Below, piece by piece: positions 35,579 through 43,001 of a stretch of 64,000 bases of DNA. The stretch is from Burkholderia mayonis. GTDB taxonomy: Bacteria; Pseudomonadota; Gammaproteobacteria; Burkholderiales; Burkholderiaceae. The stretch lies in the NCBI RefSeq assembly GCF_001523745.2, contig NZ_CP013387.1:2542001-2606000 (forward strand). Direction: 5' to 3'. The first letter of the stretch is position 1; every line of letters starts with the position of its first letter. The position numbers were made by a program, and so were the translations under genes. Below the pieces are notes generated by a model. That model was not told where the DNA came from, made no database searches, and saw nothing but the letters and a program-made list of their open reading frames with translations.

Positions 35579-36984
35579 GGCGGTTCTCCCTGGGCCCCGT
35601 AGCAGCGGCGGCCGGCAAGCGGCGGCGCCGCTCGCGTGTGCCGCGGGGCGGCGACCGACGCGCCGCGCGCCGCAATGAAACGAATTGAATCGATCGCATC
35701 CGCCGCATCTTCGTCGCCGGGCAGACTCGGCGCGCCGTGGCGCTCGCGTGCGATGCGGCTCACGATGGCGGCGAGCGCGCCCGCCGTCACGAGCGGCAGG
35801 AACTGGAACCGCAGCGGCTCGACGACGACGAGCCCCGCAAGCGGCATCACCGCGAGCAGCGCGAGCCCTTCGCGTTCGAGCGGCCGCCAGCCTTCCGCAT
35901 GCGCGTGGCGCACCGCCCACGCGATCACGATTCCGTACCAGGCGAGGTCGTAGTCGTACAGGTACGGACTCACGAGCAGGCTTGCGCAGGCGAGCGCGGC
36001 CGAACGCAGTGCGTGCGAAGTCGCGCCGCGCCACGCATAGATCACCGCGACGGCCGCGAACGCGATCGAGCCGGCTTGCAGCAGTTGCGCGACGACGAGC
36101 GGCAGTCCAGCAAACGTCGCCAACGCGAAGAACGTCGGAATCCGCGCGAGCGTCGCCTGCCCTGCGCCGATCGTCCGCAGCGCGGACGCCGCGTCGTGCG
36201 CGAACGCAATCCATGCGCCGAGGCCGAACGCGAGCGTGCTCGACGCGGCGACGAGCGCGACCGTGGCCGCCCATGCGCGCAGTGCACGCCACTGCGAAGC
36301 GCACAGCAGCGCGAGCGGAAACAGCAGCGCGAGCTGCGGCTTGATGACGAGGATTCCGAAGCAACATCCGGCGAGCGCCGGGCGGCGGCGCAGCACGACA
36401 AGGCCGAAGCCGGCGAGCGCGGCCGTCAACAGGCTGTTCTGCCCGATGAGCGCGACGAAAAACGTGCCGGGGAACGCGAACGCGCAAAGCACCGCGAGCC
36501 GGCGCGGCACGATCGCGCACACCGTCGCGACGAACAGCGCGCCCGTACCGGCGATCCACACGATCGCCGCAGCCGGATACGGCAGCCAGCCGAGCGGCGC
36601 TACGAGCAGCAGCGTCTGCGGCGGATAGAGCCACAGCAGCACGCCGCGCAAGTCGTGCATCGAAGGCATCGCCTGCAGCTCGACGGCGTGCAGCGCCGCG
36701 AACCGCCACGCGTCGACCGCGTGGCCATGCACCGCAAGCCGCGCGGCGCTCCACGTCGGCACGAAATCCATCGTCGGCGGCAGCGGCGAGCCGATTCCGC
36801 CGGACAGCCAGCGGAACAGGTAGATGCTCCCGAACGCCGCATAGCAGACGAGCGCGGCGACCGCATAGGTCCGCACCCGTTTCGCGCCCAGCCAGTGCGG
36901 GCGACGGCGCGGACCGGCCGCCGGCAGCTCTGGACATTCGACGTCGCGATGCGCCGCCGCGTGGCCGCGCGGATGGGCTTTCAT
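35563..36984 (-). CDS. GT87 (DUF2029) polyprenyl-phosphate-sugar glycosyltransferase
   Basis: 473 residues with about ten membrane helices. The acidic first periplasmic loop contains MDFVPTWSAARLAVHGHAVD, and later blocks are LYPPQTLLLVAPLGWLPYPA, FALIGQNSLLTAALAGFG (from VALIGQNSLLTAA) and IKPQLALLFPLALL, all standard for GT87/DUF2029 enzymes. These use a polyprenyl-linked sugar on the outer side of the inner membrane. The long C-terminal tail (about 60 residues) is hydrophilic. It overlaps both neighbours (4 and 16 bases). Acceptor unknown. Confidence 0.82.
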   Translation of the reverse strand: MKAHPRGHAAAHRDVECPELPAAGPRRRPHWLGAKRVRTYAVAALVCYAAFGSIYLFRWLSGGIGSPLPPTMDFVPTWSAARLAVHGHAVDAWRFAALHAVELQAMPSMHDLRGVLLWLYPPQTLLLVAPLGWLPYPAAAIVWIAGTGALFVATVCAIVPRRLAVLCAFAFPGTFFVALIGQNSLLTAALAGFGLVVLRRRPALAGCCFGILVIKPQLALLFPLALLCASQWRALRAWAATVALVAASSTLAFGLGAWIAFAHDAASALRTIGAGQATLARIPTFFALATFAGLPLVVAQLLQAGSIAFAAVAVIYAWRGATSHALRSAALACASLLVSPYLYDYDLAWYGIVIAWAVRHAHAEGWRPLEREGLALLAVMPLAGLVVVEPLRFQFLPLVTAGALAAIVSRIARERHGAPSLPGDEDAADAIDSIRFIAARGASVAAPRHTRAAPPLAGRRCYGAQGEPPCGIK

Positions 36985-38222
36985 CGCGCAACTCCCGGCA
37001 TCGTCCGCGCGCGGCGCACGACGATCAGCAGCACTGCGAGCAGCACGACGGGCCCGATCTGCGGAAGATGGGCCGCGCGATTGAAGAACTCGAAGAACGG
37101 CAGCAGCCAGCCGGCGACGAACACCGGCTGCTCACCGGGCAGCCAGCCGGTATCGAGCGCGCACGCGAGCACGCAGAACAGCGCGACGCCGAGCCATGCG
37201 AGCTCGTAATGCCACAGATAGGGCGTCACGAGCAGCGTCGCGATCGCGAGCGCCGCGGCGCGAAGACGCAGGTCGCTCGTGCGCAGCCAGATGTTCAGCG
37301 CCGCGACGGCCGCGAGCGCGCCGACACCGATCTGCACCGCGTACGCGACGTGCAGCGACGCGCCGGCGAGCCGCATCGCCGAAAACGGCGCGGGCGACGC
37401 GAGCCAGTATTGTGTGCCTCGCTCGAGCACGAGCTCGCGCAGCATCGTCGTGCCGGACAGGAACGCGTGCACCGACGCCGTCCCGCAGACGGCGACGCTC
37501 GCCGCCGCGAAGACCAGCGTGCCGGCGGCGGCGGCGAAGAACGCGCGCCACGCGCGCGTCGCGACGAGCAGCAACGGAAACAACAGCGCCATGTGCGGCT
37601 TGATCGCGAGCAGGCTGATGCAGAGGCCGGCGATCACCGGACGCTTCGCGAGCAGCCGGACCGCGAGTACCGCGCACGCGGCCGTGAGCAGCGAATTCTG
37701 CCCGGCGACGGCGGCAACGAGCACGCCGGGGAAAGACAGGATCACGAACGGTGCGAAACGCGGCTGCGTCAGCCGCTTGCGCAAGCCCGACACCGCGCCG
37801 ACGCCCTTCGCATACGCGACGAGACTGACCGTGCAGAACAGCAGAAGCGACGGCACGTAAGGCACGAGCGCGAGCGGCGCAACGAGCAGAAGCAGCGTCG
37901 GCGGATACACCCACGGCAGGAAACTGCGATTCACGTATGCGCCGAGCTGCGCCGCTTCTACACGTGAGAATGCAGGATAGTCGTAGACGGTCGCGGGCGC
38001 GCCGTGCAGCATCACGTGCGATCCGCTCCAGAACACCGTGAAGTCGATGCCGGGCCGAACCGTCGTGTTCGCGATGAACCCGTTCGTCGCCCACCCCCAC
38101 GCGCCCAGCAGCGCGATGCTGAGAATCAGCGTTGCGCCGCCGTATGCGAGCACGCGATCGCTCGTCAGCCATCCGCCGGAACGCAACATGCCGAAGCATG
38201 TTCCCCGATTTGCAAGATCCAT
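36981..38222 (-). CDS. GT87 (DUF2029) polyprenyl-phosphate-sugar glycosyltransferase
   Basis: 413 residues, paralogue of the next gene in the operon. It shows the same order of blocks: GIDFTVFWSGSHVMLHGAPA, VYPPTLLLLVAPLALVPYVP, VAGQNSLLTAACAVLAVRLL and IKPHMALLFPLLLV, then helices to the C-terminus. The Asp in GIDFTVFW is the presumed catalytic acid of the GT-C fold. It is the first gene of the five-gene operon, so the promoter lies upstream in the 38.2-38.4 kb AT-rich area. Two different GT87 copies suggest two transfer steps or two acceptors. Confidence 0.82.
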   Translation of the reverse strand: MDLANRGTCFGMLRSGGWLTSDRVLAYGGATLILSIALLGAWGWATNGFIANTTVRPGIDFTVFWSGSHVMLHGAPATVYDYPAFSRVEAAQLGAYVNRSFLPWVYPPTLLLLVAPLALVPYVPSLLLFCTVSLVAYAKGVGAVSGLRKRLTQPRFAPFVILSFPGVLVAAVAGQNSLLTAACAVLAVRLLAKRPVIAGLCISLLAIKPHMALLFPLLLVATRAWRAFFAAAAGTLVFAAASVAVCGTASVHAFLSGTTMLRELVLERGTQYWLASPAPFSAMRLAGASLHVAYAVQIGVGALAAVAALNIWLRTSDLRLRAAALAIATLLVTPYLWHYELAWLGVALFCVLACALDTGWLPGEQPVFVAGWLLPFFEFFNRAAHLPQIGPVVLLAVLLIVVRRARTMPGVAR

Positions 38223-39442
38223 GATGCCCCGATGTGTGATTAAGCGTTTTGTTTAAACACGTCGATATTTTTTATGGGTTCGATCCGACGACGTTTCGAT
38301 TTGCATGACGTCGCCGCGCTTCCATTGTTAGAAAAAAAAGCGCGTTGATGCAAATCGCGGCGACGCGCGATATCGCCACGGGTCACGCAAAAAAGCGAAT
38401 TCCGCATGAAAAATGACGAACAGCGGCTGCCGCGTTACGGAGTTGAAACATTTTGCGTCGTAGCGCGTCTCCGCCGGCGTCGCCTGGCACGGCTCTCTTC
38501 GCCGTGTTTCGAATCCGGGAAAGTCCCGACAAAATTTTTTTGACCTTGCCGGGCAGGCGTTTGCGGGCAGCGGCGGCGCGGCGGCGCGCGCTCGTGTGTA
38601 TCAAATCCGAAACCTTCTGCACCGCGTCATGCCCGCAGTGTTGCACCTGTGAGCCGCTTGCCCTTGTCCCGCCGTGACTTCCCGAAAGCTGGCCCACTCC
38701 TTGCGAAATGCGCTGCACGGCAAACGACGACGCGACGATCGGAAGATTCGCAGCAGCCAGATCAACAGACAAGAATCTCGCCGACGTCACCCACGGGGTC
38801 GCATTCGACGCAATGCACGCGAGTGCGGCGCCGAATGTGTACAGGGAGTCGCCGTTCGACCAGCGGTGCACCGGCTACGGCCGGGCGCCGGGAAAAGATT
38901 GCTCGTTGTGAATACCGGGGAAAGGCAATGTCCACATATACCACCCAGCGGCCTCTCAGCCGCTCCAGCAGCGAAGCGGCGCACACCTGCGCCGCCGCTC
39001 ATGAACCGGCCGCCGGTCGGAACGGCCGTCGCTTCCGCATTCTTCCCGGGCAGCGCCGTGCGGCGCGCATCGACTCATGCGCACGCGCCGGCAAGCCCCA
39101 TCCCGCAGATCGTTCCGTCCGCGCCGGCGCATGCGTTCGCGTGCAGGTCCCGCTGCGGCTGTTCTGATCCGCAGTCCGCTTTTGAGCGGTGCCTTGCAGT
39201 ACCCGTAGTGCCTTGTTGTGCCTTGTTGTGCCTTGTTGTGCCTTGTTGTGCCTTGTTGTGCCTGTTGTGCCTGTTGTGCCTGTTGTGCCTGTTGTGCCTG
39301 TTGTGCCTGTTGTGCCTGTTGTGCCTGTTGTGCCTGTTGTGCCCGCAGCACCCGCAGCGCCTAGTAGTTGGAGCAGTTCCCGTTGTACGTCCCGCGCCAT
39401 CGATGGCAAGGGTTTTTCTTAGTGATTCAAAAGGAGAGAGTT
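38223..39442. other. 1.2-kb divergent intergenic region upstream of flp
   Basis: No supportable gene. The left 150 bases hold the promoter of the glycan operon (AT-rich, with GTTTAAAC at about 38250). The right part holds the tandem-repeat block at 39211-39341 and the flp leader. Open frames in between are shadows of GC bias. Confidence 0.5.
39211..39341. repeat. Compound tandem repeat (5 x 10 bp, 9 x 9 bp) upstream of flp
   Basis: CCTTGTTGTG occurs five times (39211-39260), followed without a gap by nine copies of CCTGTTGTG (39261-39341); the two units differ by one T. Two degenerate copies follow (CCCGCAGCA, CCCGCAGCG). The block ends about 100 bases before the flp start codon, so it may lie in the promoter or 5' leader. 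Confidence 0.95.
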
Positions 39443-39613
39443 ATGTCCAGCCTCGTTCAATACGCCAAGCAGTTCGTTCGTGACGAAGGCGGCGTCAGTG
39501 CCATCGAATACGGCCTGATCGCTGCTTTGATCGCGATCGTGATCATCGGTGCGGTAAAGACGGTCGGTACCGACCTGAATTCCGTCTTCACGACGATCGG
39601 TAGCGATCTGTAG
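39443..39613 (+). CDS. flp: Flp-type pilin, first copy
   Basis: 56 residues, with AAGGAG before the ATG. The leader MSSLVQYAKQFVRDEGG is followed by the Flp prepilin motif, a Gly then V-S-A-I-E-Y, so cleavage is expected before VSAIEY. The hydrophobic stretch GLIAALIAIVIIGAV forms the fibre core and the tail is short. This is the major subunit of the Tad pilus used for surface adhesion. It stands first in the locus, and its separation from the next pilin by 106 bases could allow its own abundant transcript. Confidence 0.93.
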   Translation: MSSLVQYAKQFVRDEGGVSAIEYGLIAALIAIVIIGAVKTVGTDLNSVFTTIGSDL

Positions 39614-39719
39614 GGCACGTCGCCGGAAGGACGGATGGTTCTGCGCAACTCGCCGTCCGTCACTTTCCGTCCGTTCGTTCCTGTTCGAAGTTCCGTTCGA
39701 TGCCGCTGAGGAGCGATTC

Positions 39720-39938
39720 ATGAGAACCCAGTCCTTTTGCCGAAAGTCGACCCGTCCGCGCTGGCTCGACGCGCAACCCGCCCATGCTGTCATGAGCTGG
39801 CTGCGCGATGAATCGGGCGTGTCGGCAATCGAATACGCGCTGATTGCATCGCTCATTGCGATCGTGATCATCGGTGCGGTGCAAATCGTCGGCACTAGTC
39901 TGCAGTCGGTGTTCAGCACCGTCGCTTCGGATGTGTAA
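39720..39938 (+). CDS. Flp-type pilin, second copy with extended leader
   Basis: 72 residues from the ATG at 39720, which has GAGGAG before it. The mature part copies the first pilin (GVSAIEYALIASLIAIVIIG, then a short tail ending SDV). The leader is longer (about 37 residues, basic, with a Trp and a Cys), and a shorter start at Met25 (39792) is possible but lacks a good ribosome site. Likely a minor or alternative pilin. The two copies share strong nucleotide similarity in the core, so they look like a local duplication. Confidence 0.88.
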   Translation: MRTQSFCRKSTRPRWLDAQPAHAVMSWLRDESGVSAIEYALIASLIAIVIIGAVQIVGTSLQSVFSTVASDV

Positions 39939-40029
39939 TTCCAGTCCCGCCACGGTGCGCCAGCCCGGCATGCCGGCTGGCGTCACCGAAGCGGTTCATC
40001 GAACGATTGAATACGACGCGAGGCTCGTC

Positions 40030-40569
40030 ATGCTTTCCGCTCTGCCGCCGCAACCGATCCCGCTCTGCGTGACTTTACTTGCAGTCGTCGCAGCCAGCAT
40101 CGATCTGTCGAGCCGGCGCATTCCCAATCGACTGATCGCGCTCGGCCTCGCGAGCGCGCTCGTCGCGCAATGCGGGCTGCCCGGCCCGCACACCGGCTTC
40201 GCCGCCTGGCTCGCCGGAGCGGCAACGGGCGCCGGCCTGCTGCTGCCTTTCTATCTGCTGCGCGGCATGGCTGCGGGCGACGTGAAGCTGATGCTCGCGA
40301 TCGGCTCTTGGGTCGGACCGCCGCTCGCGCTGCGCATCGTGCTCGCGACGTTCATCGTCGGCGGCGCATGGGCGCTCGCGGTCGTGCTGAAGCGCGGCCA
40401 GTTCCGCAAGCTGCTCGCGAACCTGCGCCACCTGTTCACGCACGCGGCGCTGCTGCGCGATCCGTCAGCGGCGCGCGCCGCGCCCGAGATCGAATCGGTC
40501 GGGATGCTGCCATACGGCGTTGCGATCGCCATCGGCACGCTCGGCGTGCTGTTCACGGCGGCGACCTGA
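40030..40569 (+). CDS. tadV: Prepilin peptidase of the Tad system (TadV/CpaA)
   Basis: 179 residues from the ATG at 40030. It is an A24-type aspartic membrane peptidase: the first active-site Asp is in VVAASIDLSSRRIPNRLIAL and the second in GMAAGDVKLMLAIGSWVG, with about five membrane helices. It removes the Flp leader in the inner membrane. Lacking the Zn-Cys methylase domain of PilD, it is the short Tad form. It follows the pilins by 91 bases. Confidence 0.9.
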   Translation: MLSALPPQPIPLCVTLLAVVAASIDLSSRRIPNRLIALGLASALVAQCGLPGPHTGFAAWLAGAATGAGLLLPFYLLRGMAAGDVKLMLAIGSWVGPPLALRIVLATFIVGGAWALAVVLKRGQFRKLLANLRHLFTHAALLRDPSAARAAPEIESVGMLPYGVAIAIGTLGVLFTAAT

Positions 40570-40610
40570 CGCGGCGCATGCCGGCCCCTCACCCAACGAT
40601 TGGAGCAACC

Positions 40611-41993
40611 ATGAACCTGGATCAAGCAGAACCGCGACACGACGCGCAGATCGCCCATCTGCCGGAGCCGCCGACGCTGCGCGCGTACCGCATGAAGCAG
40701 GCCACGCGTCTGCCGGCCGCACCGCGCTCGCTCGCAGAAACCGGCCTGGACGAAGCCTTCATCGCGGCGCTGCTGCTGAAATCGATGCTCGCGCACGGGC
40801 GCTCGAGCCTGACCGAGATCGTCGAGCGTCATTGCCTGCCGCCCGTCGTGCTCGATGAAGTGCTGACGTTCCTTGCGTGCGAGCGCCTGATCGAAGTCAC
40901 GCATCGCGGCCTGTCCGACATCGACATGACGCTGCGCCTGACCGACCTCGGCCGCGCGCTCGCGCTCGAGGAGAAGGCGCGCAACAGTTACTGCGGCCCG
41001 GCGCCCGTCACGCACGAAGCGTATGTCGCGAACGTCGCCGCGCACTCGGTTCGCCGCGTGTCGATCGCGCGCGCCGACGCACACGCGGCGTTCGAAGGCA
41101 TCGCGATCGAACCGGCGATGCTCGACGCGGCCGCCGCGTCGATGAACGCCGGCCGGCCGCTCCTGATCTACGGCCCCGCAGGCAGCGGCAAGACCTATCT
41201 CGCCGAGCGCCTCGGCGCGCTGCTGCGCGGCAACGTGCCGATTCCGCATGCGATCTACGCGTCGGGCGAGATCATCAATATCCACGATCCGCTCGTGCAC
41301 GTCGATGCGCCGCGCGCGGCCGACGGCGCGAGCGGTGACCGCCGCTGGCGTCTGTGCCGCCGGCCGATCGTGCTGTCGGGCGGCGAACTGACGCTCGCCG
41401 AGCTCGACCTGCGCCGCGACGACACGACGGGCTACTACCAGGCGCCGCCGCACGTGAAGGCGAACATGGGCCTCTACATCGTCGACGATCTCGGCCGCCA
41501 GCGCATCGCGCCGCGCGATCTGCTGAACCGCTGGCTGCTGCCGCTCGATCGCAACGTCGATCAATTGACGTTCCAGAGCGGCGTGCGGCTCGAAATGCCG
41601 TTCGACGTGTGGCCGGTGTTCTCGAGCAACCTCACACCCGCGCAGTTCAGCGACGACGCGTTCCTGCGGCGGCTCGGCTCGAAATTGCATGTCGGACCGC
41701 TGCCCGTCGACCGCTATCGCGCCGTGTACGACGCGAGCTGCGCCGCGCTCGCGCTGACGTCGGACGCGTCGACGTTCGACTACCTGCTGCAACGCCTGCA
41801 CGCGCCCGCGCGGATGCCGTTTCTCGCGTGCTATCCGGGCGACCTGCTGCGGCTCGTCTCGGCATCCGTCCGCTACCGCGGCGACGCGCCCACGGTCACG
41901 CCGCAGGCGCTGCACGAAGCGTGGCGCAGCTTCTTCGGTTCGGCGCCCGATGAACCGCCGTTCACCCCGCCGGATGCGAATCGCGATTGGTAA
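40611..41993 (+). CDS. AAA ATPase of the tad locus (accessory)
   Basis: 460 residues. Walker A is LIYGPAGSGKTYLAERLG (Lys about 194) and Walker B is GLYIVDDLGRQRI. A winged-helix-like N-terminal region (about 40-130: LLLKSMLAHGRSSLTEIVER) precedes the AAA module, and the C-terminal lid reads FDYLLQRLHAPARMPFLACY. It resembles predicted ATPases with chaperone activity and not the TadA secretion ATPase. Canonical tad loci (Aggregatibacter, Caulobacter) have no such gene, so it is an addition in this lineage. It may remodel a pilus complex or regulate assembly; this is inference. Confidence 0.75.
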   Translation: MNLDQAEPRHDAQIAHLPEPPTLRAYRMKQATRLPAAPRSLAETGLDEAFIAALLLKSMLAHGRSSLTEIVERHCLPPVVLDEVLTFLACERLIEVTHRGLSDIDMTLRLTDLGRALALEEKARNSYCGPAPVTHEAYVANVAAHSVRRVSIARADAHAAFEGIAIEPAMLDAAAASMNAGRPLLIYGPAGSGKTYLAERLGALLRGNVPIPHAIYASGEIINIHDPLVHVDAPRAADGASGDRRWRLCRRPIVLSGGELTLAELDLRRDDTTGYYQAPPHVKANMGLYIVDDLGRQRIAPRDLLNRWLLPLDRNVDQLTFQSGVRLEMPFDVWPVFSSNLTPAQFSDDAFLRRLGSKLHVGPLPVDRYRAVYDASCAALALTSDASTFDYLLQRLHAPARMPFLACYPGDLLRLVSASVRYRGDAPTVTPQALHEAWRSFFGSAPDEPPFTPPDANRDW

Positions 41994-42039
41994 CCGTCCG
42001 GCCCATTGGCTCTTGATACGACTAGTGAGGAGTACCGCC

Positions 42040-42888
42040 ATGAAAAACAGTCGCGCATTCACGATGCTCGCCATCGCCATCCTGGCGGGGCTGGCCGCCG
42101 TCGCCTTCGCATCGCGATGGCTCGTGCAGACATCGAGCAGTGCCGTCACGCCGGTCGCGGTCGCCGCGGTCGACGTGAACCTCGGCGAGCCGCTCGGCCC
42201 GAACCAGCTCCGCGTCATCAACTGGCCGACGGCCAGCGTGCCGCCCGGCGCGTTCACCGACGTCAAGTCGCTCGAAGGCCGCGTCGTGCGCACGAGCCTC
42301 GCGCGCGGCGAGCCCGTGCTCGGTTCGAAGCTCGCGCCCATCGGCACGAAGGGCGGCCTGTCCGCCGTGATCGCCCCGGGAGACCGCGCGATCACCGTGC
42401 GCGTAAACGACGTCGTCGGCGTCGCGGGCTTCGCGCTGCCGGGCAACTACGTCGACGTGATCGTCAACACGCAGGAGCAATCGAAGGCCGATCCGCAGCA
42501 AAGCATCTCGAAGATCGTGCTCGAGAAGATCCTCGTGCTCGCCGTCGCGCAGCAGGTGAGCCGCGACGACACCGCGCCGAAGGTCGTCAACGCGGTCACG
42601 CTCGAAGTCACGCCCGAGCAGGCCGAGAAGCTCGATCTCGCGCGCAGCGTCGGCACGCTGTCGCTCGTGCTGCGCAACCAGATCGACAAGGACGCGCTGA
42701 ATACCGGCGGCGCGACGAAGAACACGCTGCTCGGCCAGCCGGCGGCCGTGCCAGTGCCCGTCGCGGCGCCCGCCGCGCAACCGCGCCCCATGCGCACGCG
42801 CGTCGTCGTCGCGCATGCGCATGGCGCGGCCGGCCGCGACTGCGTCGGCGTGTTGTCCGGCGTGACGGGCAGCGTCGAATGTTTCTGA
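42040..42888 (+). CDS. rcpC: Tad pilus assembly protein RcpC/CpaB
   Basis: 282 residues from the ATG at 42040 (GAGGAG upstream). One N-terminal membrane helix (TMLAIAILAGLAAVAFASRW) is followed by an SAF-like beta-clip domain (VAVAAVDVNLGEPLGPNQLR, ARGEPVLGSKL) and the RcpC core (FALPGNYVDVIVN, VTLEVTPEQAEKLDLARSVG). It is periplasmic, anchored in the inner membrane, and helps the secretin work. An Ala/Pro-rich linker and a short Cys-bearing tail end the protein. Confidence 0.9.
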   Translation: MKNSRAFTMLAIAILAGLAAVAFASRWLVQTSSSAVTPVAVAAVDVNLGEPLGPNQLRVINWPTASVPPGAFTDVKSLEGRVVRTSLARGEPVLGSKLAPIGTKGGLSAVIAPGDRAITVRVNDVVGVAGFALPGNYVDVIVNTQEQSKADPQQSISKIVLEKILVLAVAQQVSRDDTAPKVVNAVTLEVTPEQAEKLDLARSVGTLSLVLRNQIDKDALNTGGATKNTLLGQPAAVPVPVAAPAAQPRPMRTRVVVAHAHGAAGRDCVGVLSGVTGSVECF

Positions 42889-43001
42889 CACAAGTGGCAA
42901 AGCACTGACGATGCCTGGCGTTTCCGCTGCCCGTTTGCGTTCCGGCAGCTTTCGATAGTCAAACCCGGCGCACTGCGCCGGGCACTGGGGGACCACACGA
43001 A

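Noticed and set aside
34517..36991. A single 824-residue protein covering the GT2 and GT87 region
   Set aside because: The part upstream of 35578 is an arginine-rich out-of-frame reading of the GT87 gene; homology to GT2 begins at the internal ATG with its own ribosome site.
39211..39341. Possible CRISPR array
   Set aside because: Units are 9-10 bases and directly adjacent with no spacers; it is a simple tandem repeat.
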